Assembly (NCBI RefSeq): GCF_001298735.1
Contig: NZ_CYSP01000020.1
Location: 1-64,000, forward strand
Origin: Propionispora sp. 2/2-37
GTDB lineage: Bacteria > Bacillota > Negativicutes > Propionisporales > Propionisporaceae
Reading direction: 5' to 3'
Length of the DNA stretch: 64,000 nt
Position 1 is the first letter of the stretch, and each line of letters begins with the position of its first letter. A model generated the notes under the pieces. The model made no database searches. It was not told where the DNA came from and saw only the letters and a program-made list of their open reading frames with translations. Below, one piece after another: positions 18,442-28,088 of the stretch. Made by a program: the position numbers and the translations under genes.

Positions 18442-19434
18442 ATGATAAGCAATGTTTGTTCAATTTTGCCACCAGTATTGGCCGGTATAGTGAAAAAGAT
18501 ATCTGATGCAATCATGCGGGACGTGACAGAAATCCGAATGCGCATTAATCAGCCTTTACTTATGGTTTTAACGAGTCGCGATATTATGTTTAATTCCTCA
18601 GGAGAAACCGTGAACGATATAAACAAAGCATACAGATGTTCACGTGAAGATTTAATACAGGTAATGCAGCTCGTCAGTAAAAATTCGTTATATGCTTTTG
18701 AACAAGAACTTCGTATGGGATATTTCACCATTATCGGAGGGCATCGGATTGGGGTGGCTGGTCAGGCTATTATGGAAAACGGACAAGTCAAGGCATTAAA
18801 AAATATTAGTTCGATTAATATACGTATTGCCAGAGAGGTTAAAGGCTGTGCAGATCCGCTTATGACCTATATTTTAGGTAAGAGAATAGCCAGTACTTTA
18901 CTTATTTCGCCGCCGCGTTGCGGGAAAACCACCATTCTGCGTGATATAATCCGGCAGCTTAGTAGCGGCTCTAATTATAAAAGCTTTAACGGGGTACAGA
19001 TCGGGCTGGTAGATGAACGTTCTGAGATTGCAGCATGTCAACATGGTATTCCCACCATGGATTTAGGACATCGGGTAGATGTCCTGGACGGCTGTCCAAA
19101 AGCAAGCGGGATGCTGATGCTTATCCGTTCGATGGCCCCGCAAGCCATTATTACCGATGAGTTAGGTCGTCATGAGGATGTTCAGGCGGTTCGGGAAGCA
19201 CTTAATGCGGGAATCAGTGTAATTACTACTGTCCACGGAAATGATGAAAAAGAAATTTTGCATCGGCCTTATGTGAGCGAACTGATAAAAAATCGATTTT
19301 TTGATCGATATATAATTCTGGATAATCAACCGAAGATAGGGACTATTAAGAAAGTTGTGGCAGTCAAGGAAGATAAAATTTTGTATTCTTATAATGAAAA
19401 GGAGCAAGACCATGTGGTTGAAACTTCTAGGTAG
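18442..19434 (+). CDS. spoIIIAA: Stage III sporulation protein AA (secretion-type ATPase)
   Basis: This 330-residue ATPase powers or assembles the SpoIIIA-SpoIIQ channel between mother cell and forespore. Walker A reads SPPRCGKTTILRD (about residues 155-167) and Walker B is in the AIITDELGR region; the fold is that of type II/IV secretion ATPases. It is the first of eight genes in standard order and overlaps spoIIIAB by 23 bases. Confidence 0.96.
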   Translation: MISNVCSILPPVLAGIVKKISDAIMRDVTEIRMRINQPLLMVLTSRDIMFNSSGETVNDINKAYRCSREDLIQVMQLVSKNSLYAFEQELRMGYFTIIGGHRIGVAGQAIMENGQVKALKNISSINIRIAREVKGCADPLMTYILGKRIASTLLISPPRCGKTTILRDIIRQLSSGSNYKSFNGVQIGLVDERSEIAACQHGIPTMDLGHRVDVLDGCPKASGMLMLIRSMAPQAIITDELGRHEDVQAVREALNAGISVITTVHGNDEKEILHRPYVSELIKNRFFDRYIILDNQPKIGTIKKVVAVKEDKILYSYNEKEQDHVVETSR

Positions 19435-19933
19435 TTTACTGATTATTTTTGCCGGAACATCCATCGGATGCAGTTTTGCTAACCGATGTAGTGAGCGACC
19501 CAAACAGATACGGCACATTTTGAATTGCTTAGCATCATTGCGTTCCTATATTAATTATGCAGCCATTCCCCTGCCGGAGGCATTAAAATTATGTACCAAC
19601 AGCACGGAAGGGGTAATTCGGGATCTATTTGAAGGTATGTCCGGTATTTTAGAGAGAACTGGCTGGATAACACCGAAGGATGCCATGCTCCAGGCGATAG
19701 CCTTGTTTGAGAAAAACATGGCGTTAGACAAGCCTGAATTAGAGATGCTGGTACTTTTAGGGGCAAATTTGGGAACAGCAGACCATACAGAACAAGAAAA
19801 ATTTTTATCAATGATTCAAAGTGAACTAGAAAAGATCGAACAGAACGCCATTAAGCTGAGAGATCAGAATGTGAAACTATACCGTTACTTGGGTATTTGT
19901 GGCAGTTTGGCCGTGATCATATGCTTGGTTTAG
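19412..19933 (+). CDS. spoIIIAB: Stage III sporulation protein AB
   Basis: This 173-residue membrane protein has one transmembrane helix at each end (about residues 5-20 and 155-173), like GspF-type secretion platform proteins. ATG 19412 has AAGGAG before it and gives the usual family length; the longer open frame from 19355 lies within spoIIIAA. Confidence 0.93.
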   Translation: MWLKLLGSLLIIFAGTSIGCSFANRCSERPKQIRHILNCLASLRSYINYAAIPLPEALKLCTNSTEGVIRDLFEGMSGILERTGWITPKDAMLQAIALFEKNMALDKPELEMLVLLGANLGTADHTEQEKFLSMIQSELEKIEQNAIKLRDQNVKLYRYLGICGSLAVIICLV

Positions 19934-19948
19934 GAAGGAGGCAAAAAG

Positions 19949-20146
19949 ATGGGGTTAGATATGTTATTTAAAATTGCAGGAGTGGGCATTTTAGTTTCCG
20001 TATTGCATACTGCACTAAAGCAGGCGGGAAAAGAAGATATGGCACATTTATGCACATTAGCCGGTTTTGCAATGGTATTATTGTGGGTGGTTCAGCTTCT
20101 GGGAAGGTTATTTACTACTGTTCAGGATGTATTTAAATTATTTTAA
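19949..20146 (+). CDS. spoIIIAC: Stage III sporulation protein AC
   Basis: This 65-residue protein has two membrane helices with the typical motif AGVGILVSVLHTALKQAGK. It is a small inner-membrane part of the SpoIIIA complex. AGGAGG precedes the ATG. Confidence 0.94.
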   Translation: MGLDMLFKIAGVGILVSVLHTALKQAGKEDMAHLCTLAGFAMVLLWVVQLLGRLFTTVQDVFKLF

Positions 20147-20176
20147 TGATTGACGGGGATAGGGAGTGTAAGAAAG

Positions 20177-20563
20177 GTGGACATCATACAAATTATCGGA
20201 ATAGGGTTTGTTGTGACTTTACTTAGCCTGATTATCCGGCGAGAGCGTCCGGAAATTGCTTTACAATTAACTCTGGCCCTGTCTGCTATTATTTTCTTAC
20301 TGATTCTTGCCAAAATAAATACCGTCCTGAACCTCTTTCGTGATTTAGCAGAAAAGGCGAATATAAGTCAATTGTACTTAAATACCATTTTAAAAATCAT
20401 TGGCATTGCCTATATTGCTGAGTTTGGTGCACAGGTATGCCGGGACGCCGGGGAAGGTGCAATAGCGGGAAAAATCGAACTGGCGGGTAAAGTGATGGTC
20501 ATGGTCATGGCAATTCCCATTATTGTATTGGTTTTAGACACTGTGGTACGTTTGATTCCATAA
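20177..20563 (+). CDS. spoIIIAD: Stage III sporulation protein AD
   Basis: This 128-residue protein has four membrane helices and the conserved AYIAEFGAQVCRDAGE. GTG 20177 has GGGAG ten bases upstream and gives the normal family length; the open frame from 20150 would add nine residues without a site. Confidence 0.92.
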   Translation: MDIIQIIGIGFVVTLLSLIIRRERPEIALQLTLALSAIIFLLILAKINTVLNLFRDLAEKANISQLYLNTILKIIGIAYIAEFGAQVCRDAGEGAIAGKIELAGKVMVMVMAIPIIVLVLDTVVRLIP

Positions 20564-20584
20564 TTCCGGCTAAGGTGGAATAAC

Positions 20585-21745
20585 ATGAAGATACTGTTAA
20601 TATCCGTTTTTCTTTGCCTGATTTTAACTTCCAGCACGGCGGGAGCGTCAATGGATCAGGAAAATGCAATGCAGCAGATAACTGAACAACTGTCTTTGGA
20701 AGAAATTAACTCATTTGTGAATCAAATTAATCGGGAACTCAATGAGGAACTGCCCGGATTTCAAATGGTAACTATTCATGATCTGGTGGAAAAAGGACTG
20801 AATGTCGATTGGAGTCAGATCGGCAATATTTTGGTTTCTGTTTTTTTTAAAGAGATAGCCGCGCATTTGCATTTATGCGGGAAGTTATTGTTTCTAGCTG
20901 TACTTTGCGCCTTGCTGCAAAACTTACAAAATTCTTTTGAACGCAGCAATATTTCTTTGTTAGCCTATAGTGTTTGTTTCTGTTTTTTAGCAGTGATCGC
21001 ACTTACTGCAATCTATAATGTATTAGAAATGGCTAGGCAGACAGTGGGTACTATGGTGAGTTTCATGCAGGCACTCTTACCTATATTAATTTCCCTGCTG
21101 GCCGGGGTGGGTGCTGTGACGTCGGCAGCATTACTTACACCGTTGATGCTTTTTTTAATTAGTATGGTTAGTATTATTGTTAAAGACGTTGTATTACCCT
21201 TGCTGTTTTTGACAACGGCCCTGGAATGCGTGAATTATCTATCCAGTACATATCAACTGAGTAATTTAACAACCGTACTAAAGCAGGGAGGAATTATCGT
21301 ACTAAGTTTATCTCTAGTGGTTTTTATCGGCGTTATAACAATTCAAGGAGTATCAGGAAGCGTATCTGACGGAATCACCCTGCGTACCGCTAAGTATGCT
21401 ACCGCCACATTCATTCCTGTAGTCGGAAAAATGTTTGCCGATACTGTCGAACTGGTGATGGGAGCGTCACTGCTTTTAAAAAATGCGGTAGGAATTTTTG
21501 GAGTATTGGCTATTCTAATGATATGCGTCTGGCCGCTGTTAAAAATATTTTCATTGATTGTCATCATTAAATTAACCGGCGCTTTGATTCAGCCTATGGG
21601 GGATGAAAAAATGGCGAAATGCCTTGATCTTATGGGGAATAATTTATTGCTGGTTTTTGGTGGAGTACTTACAGCAGCATTGATGTTCTTCTTAGCCATT
21701 ACAATGATCATTGGTGTGGGAAATGTAACCATGATGCTGCGATGA
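20585..21745 (+). CDS. spoIIIAE: Stage III sporulation protein AE
   Basis: This 386-residue polytopic membrane protein starts with a signal peptide (residues 1-22, ending in STAGAS) and has about eight transmembrane segments. It is the large membrane core of the SpoIIIA apparatus. Codon use and spacing match its neighbours. Confidence 0.94.
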   Translation: MKILLISVFLCLILTSSTAGASMDQENAMQQITEQLSLEEINSFVNQINRELNEELPGFQMVTIHDLVEKGLNVDWSQIGNILVSVFFKEIAAHLHLCGKLLFLAVLCALLQNLQNSFERSNISLLAYSVCFCFLAVIALTAIYNVLEMARQTVGTMVSFMQALLPILISLLAGVGAVTSAALLTPLMLFLISMVSIIVKDVVLPLLFLTTALECVNYLSSTYQLSNLTTVLKQGGIIVLSLSLVVFIGVITIQGVSGSVSDGITLRTAKYATATFIPVVGKMFADTVELVMGASLLLKNAVGIFGVLAILMICVWPLLKIFSLIVIIKLTGALIQPMGDEKMAKCLDLMGNNLLLVFGGVLTAALMFFLAITMIIGVGNVTMMLR

Positions 21746-21773
21746 CAAAGCCGGCCTACAAAAAAGAAGTTAG

Positions 21774-22418
21774 GTGCATAACGTGATCAATGAATTAACC
21801 CTCTGGATAAAAAATATTATTTTAGTAGTTTTATTTGCATCCTTTCTGGATTTATTGCTTCCGAGCAGTAGTATGCAGCGGTTTGTAAAGGCTATTGTTG
21901 GCTTGTTTATTATGTTGACTATCTTAAACCCTATAGTGAATTTTTTTCAGAATAAGTGGAATCCGGAAATTGCTATAGCCAGCACTTCGGCAGATACCAG
22001 CGAAGTTGCCAATATTGATACCTTAATGCAGGATGTAATTGCTGAACGGGAAAAAATCTCTAAAGAATTCTATATTAAAGATTTGAGTAAACAGGTTCGC
22101 ACACTGATAGTGGCTATGAAGGGAGTTGCCGATGCCAAAGTATCGGTTGAAATTCAAGATAATGAAGCTGATAGTCGTAAAGGCGGTATCAAAAAAATTA
22201 TCGTATATGTTAAGCCAGGGAGCCAGTCTAAAGAAGTTAGCGCAATTGAGACAATAAATAAAGTTTCGATTCCTGACAAAGAAAATCAGCGTCAGGATAG
22301 TAGAAAAGAAAACGAAGACACTACGTTGGATGGATCACTACAAGATAAAATACAGGATACGATAGCAAATTTGTATTTTATCTCCAAGGAGCAAATAGAA
22401 GTACGTAAGATCTATTAG
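21774..22418 (+). CDS. spoIIIAF: Stage III sporulation protein AF
   Basis: This 214-residue protein has two N-terminal membrane helices (about residues 12-30 and 38-56) and a soluble ring-building domain. GTG 21774 or GTG 21783 may be the start; neither has a clear advantage. It ends one base before an in-frame ATG of the next gene's region. Confidence 0.9.
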   Translation: MHNVINELTLWIKNIILVVLFASFLDLLLPSSSMQRFVKAIVGLFIMLTILNPIVNFFQNKWNPEIAIASTSADTSEVANIDTLMQDVIAEREKISKEFYIKDLSKQVRTLIVAMKGVADAKVSVEIQDNEADSRKGGIKKIIVYVKPGSQSKEVSAIETINKVSIPDKENQRQDSRKENEDTTLDGSLQDKIQDTIANLYFISKEQIEVRKIY

Positions 22419-22433
22419 ATGGGGGTTTTTATT

Positions 22434-23039
22434 ATGCTTGAATTAGCCAAAGTTTTTACTAAAGGCAAAAGTATGTGGCCGGTACACCTCCTGAAAAACG
22501 GGAATATTAGCGCCCGTTTATTATGGCTGGGGCTGTTAGGGGTTATTTTATTGATTTTGGGCAGCTTTTGGGAAAATGATGCTGTACAGATACCGGAAAA
22601 ACAGTTGCCCGATATGAAAGCGCCTGCTTCTGTAAAAACGGAAAGTTATGAAGAAATTTTGGCTGATAAGTTATCTGGTTTGTTGTCGCGTATTCAGGGA
22701 GCCGGCGAGGTAGCCGTTACGATTACATTGGAAAACGGCAGTACGCAAGAACATGCAAAGAATATAACCAAAGAAAGCCGGACTATTTCAGAAAAAGACA
22801 CGGCTGGCGGCATACGTACGACAACCGAGACCAAAGAGAGTGAACAAGTATTGCTGACAAAAGATAATGGAACAGATAAGCCCGTCGTAGTCCGTGAAAT
22901 TAAACCAGTTGTAAAGGGAGTATTAGTTGTCGCCGAAGGTGCATATGATTCTGCGGTAAAGGCCAATTTAATGAAGGCTGTAGAGGCGGGATTAGGAATA
23001 CCCGCTCATAAAATAACGGTTTTGCCACAAAAAAGATAA
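22434..23039 (+). CDS. spoIIIAG: Stage III sporulation protein AG
   Basis: This 201-residue protein has one membrane anchor (about residues 27-46) and a ring-building motif domain that forms the large SpoIIIAG ring in the intermembrane space. ATG 22434 has GGGGG eight bases before it and is preferred to ATG 22419. Confidence 0.92.
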   Translation: MLELAKVFTKGKSMWPVHLLKNGNISARLLWLGLLGVILLILGSFWENDAVQIPEKQLPDMKAPASVKTESYEEILADKLSGLLSRIQGAGEVAVTITLENGSTQEHAKNITKESRTISEKDTAGGIRTTTETKESEQVLLTKDNGTDKPVVVREIKPVVKGVLVVAEGAYDSAVKANLMKAVEAGLGIPAHKITVLPQKR

Positions 23040-23052
23040 GGGGGAGGAAAGC

Positions 23053-23580
23053 ATGGTAGTGGCTTTAAAATCTTATAAAGTACTAATAGTAATTATTGCT
23101 GGCGTAGGTATTGGAATACTATTGAGCTGTATTACCTACTGGCCAAAGAACCATGAGGTAAGCAAGGCTGATCGTTCAAATTCAATGCAGGTTAATAAAG
23201 TAATATTCCCGGAAAGCGTAATGACTGCTTCCGGTTCTGATTTTTTTACAGAATATCGGATGGAAAGGGATAAACTTCGGAGCGAACGTTCCGAAGTACT
23301 GCAAGCCAGTATCAAAAATGCTAAAACAGATGAATCCATTCAACAGGCACAGGAAGCCGTTTTGAAGATCATTGTAGAGAAAGAACGTGAGGCGGAGATA
23401 GAAGGGTTAATCAAAGCGCATGGTTTTGCCGATGCATTAGTGTTTCTTTGGGAAAATTCAGCCAGTATCGTGGTGAAGACTTCTTCCTTAACACGCGAAG
23501 AAGTTGAAAATATAGCAAATATTGTAACCAGAGTATCCGGGGTTAAAACGGAAGATATTACAATCCGTGCCAAACCATAA
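23053..23580 (+). CDS. spoIIIAH: Stage III sporulation protein AH
   Basis: This 175-residue protein has one N-terminal anchor (about residues 8-26), a helical stalk and a C-terminal YscJ/FliF-like domain that in Bacillus binds forespore SpoIIQ. A GGGGGAGG site precedes the ATG. It ends the operon. Confidence 0.93.
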   Translation: MVVALKSYKVLIVIIAGVGIGILLSCITYWPKNHEVSKADRSNSMQVNKVIFPESVMTASGSDFFTEYRMERDKLRSERSEVLQASIKNAKTDESIQQAQEAVLKIIVEKEREAEIEGLIKAHGFADALVFLWENSASIVVKTSSLTREEVENIANIVTRVSGVKTEDITIRAKP

Positions 23581-23592
23581 TAATAAAAGGGG

Positions 23593-23632
23593 CACACCGT
23601 ATAGGTAAGGGATAGGAAATACGGTGTGTTTT
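23593..23632 (+). terminator. Terminator of the spoIIIA operon
   Basis: CACACCGTAT (23593-23602) pairs with 23619-23628 and is followed by TTTTA. The loop is 16 bases. Confidence 0.75.
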
Positions 23633-23665
23633 ATTATGATTACATAAAATCCTTAAAGTGAAGAA

Positions 23666-23694
23666 TTGCATTCATATTCTTTTTGATGTACAAT
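23666..23694 (+). promoter_or_regulatory. Sigma-A promoter of the DUF4321-maf-radC-mre operon
   Basis: TTGCAT at 23666-23671, a 17-base spacer and TACAAT at 23689-23694. The resulting leader is about 200 bases and holds a hairpin (23818-23825 with 23828-23835) of unknown use. Confidence 0.65.
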
Positions 23695-23905
23695 TATGTA
23701 ACGGAAGATAGTTTTTGCATAGTTCGCACAGTATTTGAGCGTGACAAAGATACCGGGGATTCATAATTATCTTGCCAATCGGCTTAAATTTATTTTATGC
23801 CGGATTTCTAAAGAGGGTCCTTGTAAATACAAGGATTATTTTATTTATTGTCGAACTATATAACATTTGTACCGGGTATGTTGTGTTATGTTTGGAGGGA
23901 ATGAT

Positions 23906-24184
23906 GTGCGCAATACGAGTGCTAATCACAAAAGTTACGGAGTTTTAGCATTATTTTTAATTACTGGGGCTGTTTTAGGTGGAATATTGGGAGAACTTAT
24001 AACTAATTCCTCAGTTATGACAGGAATTGCTCCTTATTTGACTAAAACTTTTTATATATTTGATTTACCTCCGGTAATAATAAACTTATATGTGATAAAG
24101 CTTGTGATTGGTTTTGCACTTAACCCCAACTTAATCAGCATCTTAGGAGTAATTGCGGCGATCATTATCTTCCGCCGGTTTTAG
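23906..24184 (+). CDS. DUF4321 membrane protein
   Basis: This 92-residue protein has three hydrophobic segments (about residues 10-28, 45-62, 74-90) and matches the DUF4321 family that precedes maf in Clostridia and Negativicutes. GTG 23906 has GGAGGGA five to six bases before it, better than the upstream in-frame starts. Confidence 0.8.
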   Translation: MRNTSANHKSYGVLALFLITGAVLGGILGELITNSSVMTGIAPYLTKTFYIFDLPPVIINLYVIKLVIGFALNPNLISILGVIAAIIIFRRF

Positions 24185-24195
24185 GAGAAACAATT

Positions 24196-24771
24196 ATGAA
24201 AGTAGTTCTAGCATCATCATCGCCGAGAAGAAAGGAAATTTTACAGCAAATCGGGTGTAGTTTCACTGTTGTTGCCAGCCAGGTTGAAGAGGATAACCGG
24301 CTAGAAGTAGCTCCCTGTCAATTGGTTATTTTACATGCAAAATCTAAGGCTCTTGCTGCAAGGGATAAAGTGGATAGCGATACTGTGATTATCGGGGCAG
24401 ATACTGTTGTGGTTTTTGCTGGCCAGGTTTTTGGCAAACCCTCCGGTGTTCAGGAAGCCAAACAAATGCTCATGGCTTTATCCGGCAGGCAGCATGAGGT
24501 CATAACCGGTGTGGCTGTTGTAAAATGTTCTACCGGCGAAATGTGGACAGACTATAGTGTTACGCAAGTTAAGTTTTCTGTGCTTTCGGAAAGTGAGATT
24601 GACTGTTATATTGCTAGCGGTGAACCCATGGATAAAGCCGGTGCATACGGAATACAAGGGCGGGGATCGCTTTTGGTTGAAAGTATCAACGGTTGTTATT
24701 TTAATGTAGTTGGGCTACCTGTTTCCAAGCTGTATGGAATTTTAAAAAAGGCTGGTGTTTTCCTGGTATGA
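24196..24771 (+). CDS. maf: Maf nucleoside triphosphate pyrophosphatase
   Basis: This 191-residue house-cleaning enzyme hydrolyses non-canonical or free NTPs such as dTTP and UTP. It begins with the family signature LASSSPRRKEIL, followed by the acidic ligands in VIIGADTVVVF and the GRQHEVITGVAVV region. It overlaps radC by four bases. Confidence 0.94.
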   Translation: MKVVLASSSPRRKEILQQIGCSFTVVASQVEEDNRLEVAPCQLVILHAKSKALAARDKVDSDTVIIGADTVVVFAGQVFGKPSGVQEAKQMLMALSGRQHEVITGVAVVKCSTGEMWTDYSVTQVKFSVLSESEIDCYIASGEPMDKAGAYGIQGRGSLLVESINGCYFNVVGLPVSKLYGILKKAGVFLV

Positions 24772-25475
24772 CAGGGGAATATAAGGACAAACCTTTGATG
24801 ATAAAGGAATTGCCACAGGAAGAGCGACCACGGGAAAAGCTGTTGTCAAGAGGGCCACTGGCGTTAAGCAACGCAGAATTATTAGCTATTTTACTTAGAA
24901 CCGGTTCAAAACAGGAGTCGGCAATGAGGATTGCTGAACGCTTACTTAAACAATATGAGACATTAGGCATAAGTGCTTTTTCAACATTATCCCCTCAAGA
25001 AATGAGCAAGATCAGAGGGATCGGGCTTGTTAAAGCGGTTACCATTGTGGCGGCTATTGAATTAGGTAAACGCCTTCATTCAGTAGCGGCAATGGAACGA
25101 CCTATTATCCGTTCACCCCGTGAGGTAGCGGATTTGCTAATGCCCAGAATGCGGTATGAGACAAGAGAACACTTTGTGGTAGTATTGTTGTCCACCAAGC
25201 ATCATGTTATAGCGACACCTATTATTTCTGTTGGAACTTTAAATGCATCCCTAGTACATCCGCGTGAGGTTTTCCGGGAAGCAATCAGTCATTCGGCTGC
25301 TTCGATTATTTTAGTGCATAACCATCCCAGTGGTGATCCTGCTCCCAGCCAGGAAGACATCCGTTTGACACAAAAGATGGTAGATGCCGGACGGCTTCTA
25401 GATATTTCTGTGCTTGACCATGTGATTATTGGTGACAGCAAGTATGTTAGCTTAAAAGAAAAGGGAATAATATAA
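24768..25475 (+). CDS. radC: RadC family JAMM protein
   Basis: This 235-residue protein has an N-terminal helix-hairpin-helix region (KIRGIGLVKAVTIVAAIELG) and a C-terminal JAMM/MPN+ domain with the zinc motif HNHPSGDPAPSQED (about residues 183-196). The family's biochemical role is unsettled. An ATG at 24798 is an alternative start. The maf-radC-mreB order is the common Firmicute one. Confidence 0.93.
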   Translation: MTGEYKDKPLMIKELPQEERPREKLLSRGPLALSNAELLAILLRTGSKQESAMRIAERLLKQYETLGISAFSTLSPQEMSKIRGIGLVKAVTIVAAIELGKRLHSVAAMERPIIRSPREVADLLMPRMRYETREHFVVVLLSTKHHVIATPIISVGTLNASLVHPREVFREAISHSAASIILVHNHPSGDPAPSQEDIRLTQKMVDAGRLLDISVLDHVIIGDSKYVSLKEKGII

Positions 25476-26546
<1,071 letters not shown>

Positions 26547-26588
26547 TGCCAGGTACCGTATTGTATCGTAGCGTAGAAGGGAGCCAAA

Positions 26589-27503
26589 ATGGTGCGCGGT
26601 TTTCATAAAAAGACGGTCATCTTGTTGGTGGCGGTAATCACCGTCTTTTTTCTGCTGATTTTTGCAGCTCAGGGGAAATATAAATTTCCCATTATGGAAC
26701 AAATTACGGCAACGGTTTTAGCACCGCTAGAATACATGTTTAGTAAAGTCGGATATAGCGTGCGGCAAGCTGGTATGTTTTCCGGTGAATTGCTTACTGT
26801 ATATCGCGACAATCAGACACTAAAAGCAGAAAATGAAAAATTAAAACAAGAGCAGATAAATACAACGGAGATTATGGCGGAAAACGCCAGATTGCATGCC
26901 CTGCTGGATTATAAAAAAGTCTCGCCGCAGTTTGATTTCATTATTGCAAGTGTTATTGCCCGTGATTTAAGTTCGTGGACGAATATCATCGTCATCAATC
27001 GGGGAAGTTCGGATGGAATCGCCAAAGATATGGCGGTCGTAACACCGCAGGGGTTGGTAGGTGATGTGGTAAGTGTCACTAATAATACGGCAAAAGTACA
27101 GTTGCTGCTTGATCCACGCAGTGCGGTGGGGGGGATGATTCAGCGTCCTGAGTCCAGGGTTACGGCAATAGTCGAAGGTTATGCGACCAATCCGCTGACA
27201 CCTCGCATGGTTAATATTGCCCGCGATGCAGATATCATAAAGGGAGATAAGGTCATCACCTCCGGACTGGGCGGTATCTACCCTAAGGGATTGCTGGTTG
27301 GTGAGGTTACAGACGTGGTTAATGAAGATGGCGGCTTATTAAAATATGCTGTTTTAAAACCGGCAGTGGACTTTGACCGCTTAGAGGAAGTGCTTGTCAT
27401 TGTCCGTTCGCGTGAGTCTGTGCCGCAGCTACCCTCCGTAAATCCACCCAATGCCGGTGGAACCTCTAATCAAGTAACTGCTCCGAAAGGAGCAGCGCCA
27501 TGA
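26589..27503 (+). CDS. mreC: Rod shape-determining protein MreC
   Basis: This 304-residue protein has one membrane helix (about residues 8-26), a coiled coil (residues 68-105) and the two beta-barrels of MreC that bind PBP2. The C-terminal 25 residues are proline- and serine-rich. It overlaps mreD by four bases. Confidence 0.95.
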   Translation: MVRGFHKKTVILLVAVITVFFLLIFAAQGKYKFPIMEQITATVLAPLEYMFSKVGYSVRQAGMFSGELLTVYRDNQTLKAENEKLKQEQINTTEIMAENARLHALLDYKKVSPQFDFIIASVIARDLSSWTNIIVINRGSSDGIAKDMAVVTPQGLVGDVVSVTNNTAKVQLLLDPRSAVGGMIQRPESRVTAIVEGYATNPLTPRMVNIARDADIIKGDKVITSGLGGIYPKGLLVGEVTDVVNEDGGLLKYAVLKPAVDFDRLEEVLVIVRSRESVPQLPSVNPPNAGGTSNQVTAPKGAAP

Positions 27504-27997
27504 TCTTACTGATATGGACGGCTTTATTGCTGTTTGTTTTGGTTTTACAGATTACTATAGTTCCGTTAATTGCTATTAATGGGGTAGCACCGGATTTGCT
27601 GCTGATTTTAGTTGTCTCAACAGGATTATTATTAGGAAAAGAAAAGGGAGTGGGTATTGGATTCTTTTCCGGCTTACTTCAGGATTTAGCGGTGGGAAAT
27701 TTGTTTGGAATCAACATTTTTTCTAAATTGGCAACAGGTTATGTGCTGGGGCTGGCTGAAAGGAAGGTATTTAAAGATCATCTCCTCTTACCGCTTTTGT
27801 CGATAGTAATAGCAACTGTTTTTAGCAGTCTTGTTTCCATAGCGATGTTATTATTGTTTTTGGATTATAAAATTAATCTTGTGGCAATAGTATTTAATTA
27901 TATTCTTCCTTTGTTAGGGTATAATCTGGTTTTTTCCATTCCTATCCATCGAATTGTATCCCGTGTATTAACAATACAGCGGGAAATGAGATTTTAG
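27500..27997 (+). CDS. mreD: Rod shape-determining protein MreD
   Basis: This 165-residue protein has five to six membrane helices and the family motif GLLQDLAVGNLFGINIFSK. It works with MreC and RodA-PBP2. Confidence 0.94.
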   Translation: MILLIWTALLLFVLVLQITIVPLIAINGVAPDLLLILVVSTGLLLGKEKGVGIGFFSGLLQDLAVGNLFGINIFSKLATGYVLGLAERKVFKDHLLLPLLSIVIATVFSSLVSIAMLLLFLDYKINLVAIVFNYILPLLGYNLVFSIPIHRIVSRVLTIQREMRF

Positions 27998-28027
27998 GTG
28001 TTCGTTCTATGAATACCTAAAATTTTG
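27991..28027 (+). terminator. Possible terminator after mreD
   Basis: ATTTTAGGT (27991-27999, including the mreD stop) pairs with 28015-28023 and is followed by TTTGTT. It may only partly stop transcription into mrdA. Confidence 0.55.
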
Positions 28028-28088
28028 TTATGTATACTGCAATGTGTGATTATATTGTTAGATTCTGTGAGAAAGAAGGCTGTTGCTT

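Noticed and set aside
24768..25475. RadC as an antirestriction gene of a mobile element
   Set aside because: It lies between maf and mreB in the conserved chromosomal order.
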